A DNA stretch of 64,000 nt from WTKD01 sp965243525. GTDB lineage: Bacteria > Spirochaetota > Spirochaetia > WTKD01. The stretch is from the NCBI GenBank assembly GCA_965243525.1, contig OZ251568.1:1426001-1490000 (forward strand), in the 5' to 3' direction. The position numbers and the translations under genes were made by a program. Shown piece by piece: positions 54,975 to 63,735 of this stretch (positions are counted from its first letter, which is position 1; every line of letters starts with the position of its first letter). The notes below the pieces were generated by a model. It worked only from the letters and a program-made list of their open reading frames with translations. It searched no databases and was not told the DNA's origin.

Positions 54975-56231
54975 ATGCAAAAACTTCCAAAATCTATTTT
55001 AGATAGAGCCGTCGAGCGGTTTCTTACCTATGTTCGCATCTGGACAAGTTCAGATATGCATTCGGATGCTTCACCAAGCACAGATCGGCAATTGGTTCTT
55101 TCTCGCTTACTTAAGGACGAGCTAGAATCCTTTGGCCCAAGAGAGATCGTTGAACGAGACGGAAATCTTGTCGCAAAATTTTCTGCGAGTGATCCTTCTT
55201 TGGAACAGATTCCCCCTCTGCTTTTTTGTGCACATATGGATACTGCTGGAGACTTCTCTGGCAAAGATGTCAATCCGCTGCACGTCCATGCCTATGATGG
55301 AAACAGTATTCATCTAAAAAATGATATCACCATTGATCCCAAGGACAATCCGGAATTGGAGCAATACATCGATACGCATATTATCACCAGTGATGGAACA
55401 ACACTCCTAGGTGCTGATGATAAGGCAGGTATTGCAGGCATTTGCACGGTTCTGCAGATCTTGCAAGAAAAAAAATTAGAGCACGGTCCCTTGGAGATTG
55501 TGTTCAATACCGATGAGGAAATAGGTCGAGGAATTGAGGGAATCCCGCTCGATCACCTTGAAGCACGATGCGGTGTTACTGCAGATGGGCAAGAGATGGG
55601 ATCGTATGAATACGAGAATTTCAATGCGGTGACAGGAAAATTTCGTATAGAAGGAACTGCGGTACACCCCGGCAGCGCAAAAAACAAGATGGTGAACGCG
55701 ATCCAAATCTGCACCAAATTGATCTCTCTGTTGGCAGAGAATGAATTTCCTGAATCAACCGATGCGCGAGATGGATATGTTTGCCCGGTAGACATCGATG
55801 GCTCGATGGCGGAGGTCACCTTGGCCTTGCTGGTGAGAGATTTTTCACAAGAAGGCATGGAACAGCGACTGCAAAAACTTGAGCGGATTGCACAGGCAAT
55901 AACTCTGTCTTGTTCTGGAGCGACGGTTGTTTTTTCATATGAGTGGTCTTATAAAAATATGTATGAAACGGTAAGGAAGTATCCAGTCTTGCTAGAAATA
56001 ACACAAGAAGCAATTCAGGATGCAGGGGTGAGCCCGATTAAGCAACTAATCCGAGGGGGCACCGATGGAGCACATTTTGCACAACAAGGCATTGCGTTGG
56101 TGAACCTGTTTACTGGGGCACATAATTTGCACGGTCCGCGAGAATGGCTTGCGGTTGCTGCATTTGAAAAATCGATAGCAAGCATGGTAAATCTAACATC
56201 ACTTTGGATAAAAAAACACGGCACATCGTAA
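54975..56231 (+). CDS. pepT: Peptidase T (tripeptide aminopeptidase)
   Basis: 418 aa M20 metallopeptidase. AHMDTAGDFSGKDVNP (zinc His-x-Asp), TTLLGADDKAGIAGI (bridging Asp), FNTDEEIGRGIEG (catalytic Glu and zinc Glu), TADGQEMG, VHPGSAKNKMVNA and the final zinc His in NLFTGAHNLHGPREW. It trims N-terminal residues from tripeptides in the cytosol. Divergent from the DUF2156 gene with only 48 bp between. Confidence 0.94.
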   Translation: MQKLPKSILDRAVERFLTYVRIWTSSDMHSDASPSTDRQLVLSRLLKDELESFGPREIVERDGNLVAKFSASDPSLEQIPPLLFCAHMDTAGDFSGKDVNPLHVHAYDGNSIHLKNDITIDPKDNPELEQYIDTHIITSDGTTLLGADDKAGIAGICTVLQILQEKKLEHGPLEIVFNTDEEIGRGIEGIPLDHLEARCGVTADGQEMGSYEYENFNAVTGKFRIEGTAVHPGSAKNKMVNAIQICTKLISLLAENEFPESTDARDGYVCPVDIDGSMAEVTLALLVRDFSQEGMEQRLQKLERIAQAITLSCSGATVVFSYEWSYKNMYETVRKYPVLLEITQEAIQDAGVSPIKQLIRGGTDGAHFAQQGIALVNLFTGAHNLHGPREWLAVAAFEKSIASMVNLTSLWIKKHGTS

Positions 56232-56296
56232 ACAACGTATAGGTGATCGAAAAGCAATCTGTTTTTCTGAAAGAACAGCAATAACGACGCAATAGG

Positions 56297-58042
56297 TTAT
56301 GATTTCGTTTCTACTTGGTGGATTGCTTCGCCGAGTAATGCAGAAAGTGCGGTGAATAGTTTTTCGTATAGAGAATGGGATTGACCGTCTTTTTGCGGAA
56401 GATCGATGAGTATTCGATAGAGCGGTTCTGTTCCTGATGCTCGAAACCACATACGAGCAACAAATTCTTGATGTTCATTGGAAAGGATAATAGATAACCC
56501 GCCTCGTAATGGTGCATTGTTATCGCAGAACCAAGTGTCATACGATGCAGAGCCTGCATGGAGCTGTGCCGCATACTGAGTGATTGTATAGTGTTGTTGT
56601 AACGTGTTCTGTTCTTTCTCCCACCATGTTTCAAAACATCGCTTAAATGCAGTGCGCAATGCCAGTGCATCGCAGCGTGCTAAGCGCAGACAGGCTGATT
56701 CATCGCTTGAAACAGTTGTCAGATAGTTTGGCAACTGATGCAGGATATCTGAGATAATGTTGTCAGATCTGCTCTGTGATGCGAGTGCTCGTTGCTCTTC
56801 AAGTTTCTGGTGGAGATAGAGAGAAATTGTTGTCATGGCAACAAGAGGGTCTCGGATACGTACGCCAGGAAGGATTGCTCCTCCATTCGACCCTTCTCCG
56901 GCAAATACAACGGTTTTTCCGGCCCTTTGTGCTTGTTCGATTCCTTCAAGAACGTTCTTTTCACCGACCTCAGTCCGAAACACCGTTACGTTATATCGAT
57001 CTGCGATGGCATCAATGCGAAACGATGTGGGGCCATTCACAACAAGGGCTAGGTTTTTTTCATCATTACGATGTTCAAGTATGGCTGTTACCAACAAAGC
57101 AAAATGTGTTTGAGCATCGATATGCAGAGATTCTGTGCCGTCGTGGAGCACAAGATTTCCTCGATCACCGTCGCAATCATAGACATAAGCATAAAGCGCA
57201 TTCGGCTGAGTTTGATGTAGCTGGTCGAGCTTGATTGCCGCATCTTGTAAGGAAGACCCTTCAGGGATGATTGCGTGCACGATCTCTTTTTCGTTTAATG
57301 GATGTACAGAACTGTTGAGTAGCTTCATCCAAGCAAGATCAATGCTGTGAAATCGAGCGCTACCGTTGAAGTCGAGCACCATGTGCAGGTGGTGATTGGA
57401 GAAGGGCTTGTCGTGCAAGGATGCTCTAGCATGCGGTGCCGTGAGAAAAAATGTCTCTAATCGGTTTTGATAGAGTTGTTCACTTGTTTGTTTTAATGCA
57501 GAATCGCAAAGATCCTGAAAATGAGGCAGTCGTAATTCAATCGTTTGATTAAGCAGATGATCTGCAGCGGCATGTATACGTGACAGAAGGAGTTCCAAAT
57601 TTTGTGCATCATTCACCCCGCCAGAACTATCGCCAAATTTAAATCCATTGTAGCCAATAGGATTATGGCTTGCTGATATATAGAGGTAGGCATCGATCTC
57701 TTGTCTTACTTGGACATAGTTTGATAACTCTGGTGAAGGAATAATGCCGAGTGGATGAATGGCGATATTCATTTCAGAAAGCACAGATTGCACAATCTTT
57801 TGGATGTATTCACCGCTTGGTCGAGTATCGCGCCCAAGACAAATAGTTCTTAGATTTTTATGCAGCGCGTATTGCGCATACCCATAGGCAATGCAGTATA
57901 CCAATTGGGTTATTCCCGGTGAACAAGAGCCAGCTCTGTCATCTTCAGCATCTTGAACACAAAAACGCCAACCAGAAACGGAAATAATACTTGATTCAAA
58001 TGCAGTTTTCCACAATGAAGTTATCTTAATTGTTTGATTCAT
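56297..58042 (-). CDS. Phosphoglucomutase/phosphomannomutase family protein
   Basis: 581 aa, alpha-D-phosphohexomutase superfamily. Phosphoserine loop ISASHNPIGYNG (Ser125), metal loop YDCDGDRGN (about 303), sugar loop FAGEGSNGGAI (about 388) and the C-terminal phosphate-binding ASGTEPLYRIL. It interconverts hexose 1- and 6-phosphates. Longer than typical PMM/PGM (450-550) owing to inserts in domain 3. Start overlaps the sirtuin gene end by 17 bp. Substrate preference cannot be decided by eye. Confidence 0.92.
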   Translation of the reverse strand: MNQTIKITSLWKTAFESSIISVSGWRFCVQDAEDDRAGSCSPGITQLVYCIAYGYAQYALHKNLRTICLGRDTRPSGEYIQKIVQSVLSEMNIAIHPLGIIPSPELSNYVQVRQEIDAYLYISASHNPIGYNGFKFGDSSGGVNDAQNLELLLSRIHAAADHLLNQTIELRLPHFQDLCDSALKQTSEQLYQNRLETFFLTAPHARASLHDKPFSNHHLHMVLDFNGSARFHSIDLAWMKLLNSSVHPLNEKEIVHAIIPEGSSLQDAAIKLDQLHQTQPNALYAYVYDCDGDRGNLVLHDGTESLHIDAQTHFALLVTAILEHRNDEKNLALVVNGPTSFRIDAIADRYNVTVFRTEVGEKNVLEGIEQAQRAGKTVVFAGEGSNGGAILPGVRIRDPLVAMTTISLYLHQKLEEQRALASQSRSDNIISDILHQLPNYLTTVSSDESACLRLARCDALALRTAFKRCFETWWEKEQNTLQQHYTITQYAAQLHAGSASYDTWFCDNNAPLRGGLSIILSNEHQEFVARMWFRASGTEPLYRILIDLPQKDGQSHSLYEKLFTALSALLGEAIHQVETKS

Positions 58043-58739
58043 GGGCGGTGTAGATTAACTTATTGATTACCTTTGGAACTTCTATGCTAGCATTGCCATA
58101 ATAATGTTCATGAAAGGTGTCGCTGTTTTCGCTTGGTTCCTTGTTTATGAGAATGCATTGTGCGCCGTTGTTGCGTGCCTCCAAAACGAATTGTGCTGCC
58201 GGATAGACTGTTCCGGAGGTTCCAATAGCAATAAAATACGTGCAAACCGAAAGAAGGTGATAGATTCTGTCGAGATAAAAAGGCGCCTCTCCAAACCACA
58301 CAACATGGGGTCGTAGTTTGGAACATCTGTTGCAGTTTGGACAGACCGATGTTAGTGATAAGTCAGCAGTTGAAAAAAACACATAGTTACAAGAAGTACA
58401 TTGCGTTTCTAAGATATTTCCATGCATATGGATGATGTCTTGGGCACCGCTTCGTTCATGGAGGTTGTCTACGTTTTGCGTTACGATTGTTGTTTCTGGA
58501 ATAGCTTCTTGCAATCGCGCAAGGGCATAATGGGCTTCGTTTGGTTTTACTTCTTTATGAACAAGGCGACGTTTTCGCGCATTATAAAACCCATACACCA
58601 GACTTGGTTGTTTGATAAATCCCTCTGGAGTTGCAACGTCGCGTACATCGTGTCCCTCCCAAAGTCCATCTTTATCTCTAAACGTATCAAGACCGGATTC
58701 TGCGGAAATTCCTGCACCAGTCAACACGAGAATGTGCAT
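58026..58739 (-). CDS. cobB: Sirtuin NAD-dependent protein deacylase
   Basis: 237 aa. GAGISAESGLDTFRDKDGLW (NAD site), TQNVDNLHERSG, catalytic His in IIHMHG, zinc Cys pairs CTSC and CPNC, and GTSGTVYPAAQFV. FYNARKRRL contains the Tyr and Arg that in CobB/SIRT5 recognise succinyl- and malonyl-lysine, so deacetylase plus desuccinylase activity is expected. Leaderless-type start at 58739; translationally coupled to the phosphohexomutase gene. Confidence 0.95.
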   Translation of the reverse strand: MHILVLTGAGISAESGLDTFRDKDGLWEGHDVRDVATPEGFIKQPSLVYGFYNARKRRLVHKEVKPNEAHYALARLQEAIPETTIVTQNVDNLHERSGAQDIIHMHGNILETQCTSCNYVFFSTADLSLTSVCPNCNRCSKLRPHVVWFGEAPFYLDRIYHLLSVCTYFIAIGTSGTVYPAAQFVLEARNNGAQCILINKEPSENSDTFHEHYYGNASIEVPKVINKLIYTAHESNN

Positions 58740-58744
58740 ACACT

Positions 58745-58773
58745 ATAGTACTGACAAAAAAATGCATATTCAA
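58745..58773 (-). promoter_or_regulatory. cobB promoter, apparently leaderless
   Basis: TTGAAT (58768-58773), 17 bp, TACTAT (58745-58750) on minus, then AGTGT and the ATG. No room for a ribosome site. Confidence 0.6.
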
Positions 58774-58796
58774 GAACTATATGAATATACCCTCCT

Positions 58797-58826
58797 TTTA
58801 CCAAAAGAGTTTGATTATACTATAAT
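58797..58826 (+). promoter_or_regulatory. hisI promoter, apparently leaderless
   Basis: TTTACC (58797-58802), 18 bp, TATAAT (58821-58826), then AGGGT and the GTG at 58832. Confidence 0.55.
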
Positions 58827-58831
58827 AGGGT

Positions 58832-59278
58832 GTGTTCACAAAACGTGTATCGATATTTCAGGTGGAAGAAGGAACTGAACTTGCGCCCCGATTTGACAAG
58901 GATGGTCTGCTTCCTGTAATAACAACAGATGCTGAGAGTGGGGAGGTTCTTATGCTTGGCTATATGAACGCTGAAGCATTGGAGCAAACAGTTCTCACAA
59001 AATTGGCTCATTATTACAGCAGAAGTCGAAAAAAATTGTGGAAAAAAGGCGCTACAAGTGGGCTATATCAACAAGTGGTGGAGATACGCATAGACGATGA
59101 TCAGGATGCAATATGGCTTCGTGTCCATGTCGAGGGTGGAGCAAGTTGTCATGTTGGGTATCGATCATGTTTCTATAGAAAAGTCACCGATATAGGTGAA
59201 TTGGAATTCACCGAGAAAAAAAAGGTTTTTGATCCAAAGGAGATGTACAAAGATGCAGAAAATCCAACACAATTATAA
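58832..59278 (+). CDS. hisI: Phosphoribosyl-AMP cyclohydrolase
   Basis: 148 aa from GTG. PRA-CH domain complete: FDKDGLLPVITTDAESGEVLMLGYMN, HYYSRSRKKLWKKG, WLRVHVEGGASCHVGYRSCFY with the zinc-site Cys, and acidic metal loop IDDDQDAIW. It opens the purine ring in histidine synthesis. Unlike the common bifunctional HisIE it lacks the pyrophosphohydrolase half, and no other his gene is in the window. The msrB start lies inside its last 26 bp. Confidence 0.92.
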   Translation: MFTKRVSIFQVEEGTELAPRFDKDGLLPVITTDAESGEVLMLGYMNAEALEQTVLTKLAHYYSRSRKKLWKKGATSGLYQQVVEIRIDDDQDAIWLRVHVEGGASCHVGYRSCFYRKVTDIGELEFTEKKKVFDPKEMYKDAENPTQL

Positions 59279-59924
59279 AAAACCAGGCAGGTATGCGGTA
59301 TTCTGCGGGTTTATATTCATGGTAGCATTCTTCCCTGTAGCGATGTTTGCTGAAGGCGAACAGGAAATGCTGCAGGAAGAACGTAGTCAACAACAAGGAG
59401 ATTCTATGGGAAAGATTTCAAAAAAGGAATTGCAGGCATTTGAGAACAAACATTCGTTGTTTGTAGGTCAGTTTATCGATGAGAAAAATCATACGTTTCC
59501 CATTGCTCGAACAAAGGGCGAGTGGAAGAAACTTATGAGCGACAAGCAATATTATGTGTTGCGAGAAAAGGGAACAGAGCACCCGTTTACTGGAGGGTTG
59601 TTGAACATCAAAGAAAAAGGAACTTTTTATTCAGCTTCCTCAGGACAACCTCTATTCCGAACTGAAACGAAATATGAATCAGGAACCGGGTGGCCAAGTT
59701 TCTATGAGCCAATTTCTCTTGATGCCGTAGTGTATGTAGTTGATAAAAGCTTGTTCTCTACTCGTGTTGAAGTGCTGGACTCTCAAAGTGGGGGACATCT
59801 TGGACATGTGTTTTTTGACGGCCCTCAACCAACAGGATTGCGATACTGTATGAATTCACTATCCCTGTATTTTGTCCCCGATGGGCAAGAAATACCGGAA
59901 CATATCCAAAAATTGCAACAATAA
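59253..59924 (+). CDS. msrB: Exported methionine sulfoxide reductase B without zinc site
   Basis: 223 aa from ATG 59253 (GGAG 11 nt upstream). N-terminal signal RYAVFCGFIFMVAFFPVAMFA predicts export to the periplasm. MsrB core: HPFTGG, ETKYESGTGWPSFYEPI, GGHLGHVFFDGPQPTGLRYCMNS with the catalytic Cys in RYCMNS. Both C-x-x-C zinc pairs of typical MsrB are gone (SASSG and LDSQSGG), as is the recycling Cys (GTGWPSF). It reduces methionine-R-sulfoxide in envelope proteins, and must be recycled by another partner. Overlaps hisI. Confidence 0.92.
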   Translation: MQKIQHNYKKPGRYAVFCGFIFMVAFFPVAMFAEGEQEMLQEERSQQQGDSMGKISKKELQAFENKHSLFVGQFIDEKNHTFPIARTKGEWKKLMSDKQYYVLREKGTEHPFTGGLLNIKEKGTFYSASSGQPLFRTETKYESGTGWPSFYEPISLDAVVYVVDKSLFSTRVEVLDSQSGGHLGHVFFDGPQPTGLRYCMNSLSLYFVPDGQEIPEHIQKLQQ

Positions 59925-60083
59925 CAGAATCGGTGTACGTATAAACCAATATACGTAAATTAGTTAGATTATCTCTTAATACGGCTTACAAAATTTCATA
60001 AAATTTTTATAGATGTAGTAACCTTATCTTATCAGGGTGGTTTAGTTAGCAAACACTTCGTAGTTTTATTCATTTTATCCCCG

Positions 60084-60125
60084 CTGCCCTATTTGGTATC
60101 TTCTACCACTATAGGGCAGATTTTT
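60084..60125 (+). terminator. Terminator of hisI-msrB
   Basis: Perfect 9-bp outer stem CTGCCCTAT (60084-60092) / ATAGGGCAG (60111-60119), inner stem TGGTA/TACCA, then ATTTTTA. 159 bp after msrB. Confidence 0.8.
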
Positions 60126-60128
60126 ATC

Positions 60129-60233
60129 TTAATGAGATTTGTTGATGAGGATACTAATGAAATTGATGTTGTGCGGGCTGTAACCATTCACACGACGAGT
60201 TGTTATAAAAGTATAATGTAGGTACTCCTTCAT
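60129..60233 (-). CDS. Possible 34-aa small protein
   Basis: ATG at 60233 with a very strong ribosome site (AAGGAGGAGG, 5 nt spacing) on minus, reading MKEYLHYTFITTRRVNGYSP... to TAA at 60129. It would lie downstream of the E1-lipoyl-KAS gene on the same strand. The ribosome site overlaps the base of the 60243-60265 stem, so initiation could be structure-controlled. No homology known; could be chance. Confidence 0.28.
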   Translation of the reverse strand: MKEYLHYTFITTRRVNGYSPHNINFISILINKSH

Positions 60234-60242
60234 ATTCCTCCT

Positions 60243-60271
60243 CCTTGGAACGTACTGTTCCAAGGTTTTTT
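60243..60271 (+). terminator. Strong rho-independent terminator on plus
   Basis: Perfect 9-bp stem CCTTGGAAC/GTTCCAAGG with loop GTACT and six T's. No plus-strand gene precedes it after the msrB terminator; a TATAAT at 60212-60217 could start a transcript of about 50 nt ending here. The rest of 59925-60288 holds the terminators and the small open frame only. Confidence 0.75.
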
Positions 60272-60288
60272 ATATATGAAGGTACCTG

Positions 60289-63200
60289 CTAGTTCAACTC
60301 AATAATTGCGCTGCCAAATGTGAATCCTCCCCCAAAGGCCACCAATCCAAGTTTCATCTTTTTTGTCTTCTTTTTCAAAATATCAATAAGACAAAGCGGA
60401 ATGGTATTAGACGAGGTGTTTCCGAGGAATCTGACATTACTATAGAGTTTTTCTATGGGGAGTTTTAAGCGTGTTCGAATAGCATCGATGATTCTTTGGT
60501 TTGCTTGATGGGGCACGATGAGATCAAGGTCTTCTGGGGTGATCTTTTCTTGCACACAGGCTCGCTTTAGCATACGAATCATGTTCTTTATTGCAGCTTG
60601 ATAGACTTTTCCTCCATGCATGGTGATATAACCGCTAGTATTCTTGTTGTTTCCAGGGACCTTCAAAAGGTCGCCGTTCACATCACCCACCGCAGAAAGT
60701 TGAGGCAAACGTAAACGCATTCGTCCTCGTCTGGGTGATTTCTTTCCTGCAATAATGGTTGCAGTTGCTGCATCGCCAAATATGGGAGCAGTTGACTTAT
60801 CTTTGAGGTTAATATGCGAAGAGAGCTCCTCAGTGGTAACCAAGAGTATATTTGCTTCAGGGTGATGCGTTAGATAAGTATAGGCAGCGTGTAGTCCATA
60901 GAGGTATCCAGAACATGCTGCACTGATATCATAAGAAAATCCAAAATATTCAGCATCCAAGTCTTTTGCAAGTTGTGCTTGAATGAGTGCCGCCATCGAA
61001 GGCGTGTGATAGAGTGGAGTGCCGGTGCTACAGACGATACCGTCTATTTCATGGAGGCTGAATTTTGCATCGTCCAATGCCTGTTGTGCGACTTGAGTGG
61101 CCATGCTCAATGCTGATTCACCTTCCCCAACCCAGTATCGCTCTTCAATACCACTTCTGCGGATGATTGCTTGTTCGTCCCATTCTCCGGAAAGGTATTG
61201 TACTATTTCAGCATTCGTGACTTTGCGGCTACCCGTTCTTCCTTGGACTGTTAGAATGTTTGGAGACAAATCAACATCGTCCTTGCTCTGTGTCGATTGG
61301 AATGGTCGAGGGATCTCATCGATCTGGATAACGGGTTGCCCAGGGTTCTCCCGGGTAATTGGCTTTTGATAGGTTGTTTTCGCCACTGCATCACTAAGCT
61401 CAACCCTTACCAATGGATCACCAACGCCAAACGTATCACCTTCTTCTGCATAGAGTTGTACAATCTTCCCCTCTACCGAACTTTTAAGTTCAACGGTTGC
61501 CTTATCAGCCTCTAATTCTGCGATATGCTGTCCCTCATGGACAAGGTCTCCTTCTTTCACAAGCCAGTTAATAACGGTGATGCTTTCATCTGAAGGACTT
61601 GAGCCAATCGCCTCAATAATAAATTCGTGTGCTTGATGTTGCACGTTCTGTTTCCAAGATATCGCTCCGTCGAGGGTTTCCACAGCTACAGTGAGAATAC
61701 GCTTAAAAGAAGGCAATACCTCCAATTGGCTTGGAAAGTGACAAGGAACAAAGGTGTCTGCACGAGTAACTCGGCGTACTATGATGTAATCATTAGAATG
61801 CTCTGCAATTGTTGCAGCGATTTCAGCACCGAATCCCACGGTATGTGAATCTTCGTGTACAATGACGGCCCGACCAGTTTTTTGTGCAGATCGCAAGACA
61901 GCATCTTTGTCCCAGGGAACAATGTACCGAAGATCGATAATATCTGATTCAATTCCTTGTTCTTCCAACACAGCCGCTGCTTTTTCGCAGAGTGAGACCG
62001 TGTTTCCATAGGCAATGAAGCTGATGTGGTTTCCTTCACGAACTAATCGTGCCTTTCCAATGGGAATCAGATGTTTTTCTACATCAGCAGAAGTTGCAAT
62101 GTCTACGTTGTTTAATTGTGTTTTAGGATAGAAAAAAAGTGTTGGTCTTTTTGAAGCAAACGCTGTATTGAGCATTCCAGCAGCATCTCCAGCGGTGGAT
62201 GGCATATACACATCAACACCAGGAATGTGAGCGGTGATGCTTTCCATACTTGCGGCATGAAAGGGCCCCAATCCAGGACGATATCCTCCTGAGGATACCA
62301 TAACGATTACCGGAGCTTGCCAAGATCCATCAGCCCGCCAATAGATACTCCCTAATTCACAAAAGAGTTGATTAAATGCAACGGGTAAGAAATCGGCAAA
62401 CTGCAAAAAAGCAACCGGATGATTGCCAGCGAGTGCACGGCCTATTGATGCACCAACGATCAATGCCTCGTTCAAAGGGCTATTGGTTACGCGATCAGTT
62501 CCATATTTTGTGGACAACCCCTTCGTTACGCCAAACACATCTCCCTTTGGATCTTCCAAATCCTCACCGAAAAGGGTTACGTGATCATCAATGGATAAAT
62601 GATAATCAAGCACATTGCGTAATGCTTCGAGCATCGTTAACTCTTTTTTTGCTGCGTCCCCACGATATTCATTTGCAGGATCAAGTAGTTTTGGAGCAAT
62701 GTCTCGCGCAACTACTTGCACGGGGTCTGGTTCTGCGGATTGTTGTGCTAATTTTGATTGTGCATAGAGATCCTTATAAATGCTCTGTTGTAGATCTTCC
62801 AGTTCAGTTGGATCATATCCTCTCTCGATCAATGCATTGTATGCGTGGATCAGTGGATCATCATTTTTCTGAATAGTAGAAATGCTGTTTTTTGATCGAT
62901 AAAGATTGTGATCATCAGCATTAGTGTGGCTGTGGAGGCGTTCAACAGAAAAAACAATTATTTGCGGATGAACATCCTTCCTACAATCTGAGACAATCTT
63001 TTCAAAAGATGTATAGGCATTCAGGACATTTCTCCCGTCGATGTGGTGGACAGGAATATTGAGAAATTGCTGATCTTGCAGGTAATTATAGAAGACCTTT
63101 CCCTTCGTTTTTGTCGAAATAGCGTATGCATTGTCTTGGATCAAGAAGATAATCGGCAGTGATTCAGTTCCTGCATAGATAATTCCCTCCATTACCTCTG

Positions 63201-63660
63201 CTTCTTGCGTAGTTCCTTCACCCATGGAACAAAGCGTGATCCCTTTATTTGCTTGCTTCAATGTTTCTGCTACGCCAACAGACTGCAAAAGGCTATTGCC
63301 AACAGGACCAGCCATACTAATTACGTTATGTTCGCGCGATGACATATGTGCATTCATCTGACGACCACGTGACTGTGACCCATCTTTATTAAATAAGCTA
63401 AGAAAAAATGAATAAGGAGAAATCCCGCGAGCAAGCATCAATGCCTTGTCACGATAATGACAATGCAGATAATCTTCTGCTTTAAGATGCGGAATGATTG
63501 CGGCACTTGCCTCATGGCCTGCACCGGACACATGAAAAAACGCTTCTCCTCTCCCAGTATAACTTTGTTCAATAAGATCCATCTCGCGTGCTGTAAGCAT
63601 GAATGTATACATTTCATACAGCGTCTTATTTGAGATTGCCTGTGCAGTGGGTGTTTGCAT
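60289..63660 (-). CDS. Fusion: 2-oxo acid dehydrogenase E1alpha-E1beta, lipoyl domain, ketoacyl-ACP synthase III
   Basis: 1123 aa in one frame. E1alpha about 1-320 with the thiamine-diphosphate motif GEG (147-149)...DNAYAIS; GEG rather than GDG is as in branched-chain oxo-acid dehydrogenases. E1beta about 340-665 (LFGEDLEDPKGDVFG, RVTNSPLNE, SSGGYRPGLGPFHA). Lipoyl domain about 675-755, lipoyl Lys720 in EADKATVEL. FabH-type condensing enzyme about 795-1123 with full triad Cys916 (ISAACSGY), His1051 (VPHQANQR), Asn1081 (GNTSSN). There is no E2 acyltransferase core (HxxxDG). It may oxidatively decarboxylate a branched 2-oxo acid, carry the acyl group on lipoate and condense it with malonyl-ACP to prime branched fatty acids. 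Ribosome site GGCGGAGG. Confidence 0.93.
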   Translation of the reverse strand: MQTPTAQAISNKTLYEMYTFMLTAREMDLIEQSYTGRGEAFFHVSGAGHEASAAIIPHLKAEDYLHCHYRDKALMLARGISPYSFFLSLFNKDGSQSRGRQMNAHMSSREHNVISMAGPVGNSLLQSVGVAETLKQANKGITLCSMGEGTTQEAEVMEGIIYAGTESLPIIFLIQDNAYAISTKTKGKVFYNYLQDQQFLNIPVHHIDGRNVLNAYTSFEKIVSDCRKDVHPQIIVFSVERLHSHTNADDHNLYRSKNSISTIQKNDDPLIHAYNALIERGYDPTELEDLQQSIYKDLYAQSKLAQQSAEPDPVQVVARDIAPKLLDPANEYRGDAAKKELTMLEALRNVLDYHLSIDDHVTLFGEDLEDPKGDVFGVTKGLSTKYGTDRVTNSPLNEALIVGASIGRALAGNHPVAFLQFADFLPVAFNQLFCELGSIYWRADGSWQAPVIVMVSSGGYRPGLGPFHAASMESITAHIPGVDVYMPSTAGDAAGMLNTAFASKRPTLFFYPKTQLNNVDIATSADVEKHLIPIGKARLVREGNHISFIAYGNTVSLCEKAAAVLEEQGIESDIIDLRYIVPWDKDAVLRSAQKTGRAVIVHEDSHTVGFGAEIAATIAEHSNDYIIVRRVTRADTFVPCHFPSQLEVLPSFKRILTVAVETLDGAISWKQNVQHQAHEFIIEAIGSSPSDESITVINWLVKEGDLVHEGQHIAELEADKATVELKSSVEGKIVQLYAEEGDTFGVGDPLVRVELSDAVAKTTYQKPITRENPGQPVIQIDEIPRPFQSTQSKDDVDLSPNILTVQGRTGSRKVTNAEIVQYLSGEWDEQAIIRRSGIEERYWVGEGESALSMATQVAQQALDDAKFSLHEIDGIVCSTGTPLYHTPSMAALIQAQLAKDLDAEYFGFSYDISAACSGYLYGLHAAYTYLTHHPEANILLVTTEELSSHINLKDKSTAPIFGDAATATIIAGKKSPRRGRMRLRLPQLSAVGDVNGDLLKVPGNNKNTSGYITMHGGKVYQAAIKNMIRMLKRACVQEKITPEDLDLIVPHQANQRIIDAIRTRLKLPIEKLYSNVRFLGNTSSNTIPLCLIDILKKKTKKMKLGLVAFGGGFTFGSAIIELN

Positions 63661-63703
63661 GATAGCCTCCGCCCCTACTGTAGCATAGTCTATCTTGCTA
63701 GTC

Positions 63704-63709
63704 TATAAT
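63704..63709 (+). promoter_or_regulatory. -10 box of acnA
   Basis: TATAAT 26 bp before the start codon, with the ribosome site GGAGGGG between. The -35 candidate (TAGCAT, 17 bp upstream) is poor. Confidence 0.45.
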
Positions 63710-63735
63710 GAGGCATAGACCTGATGGAGGGGAAC

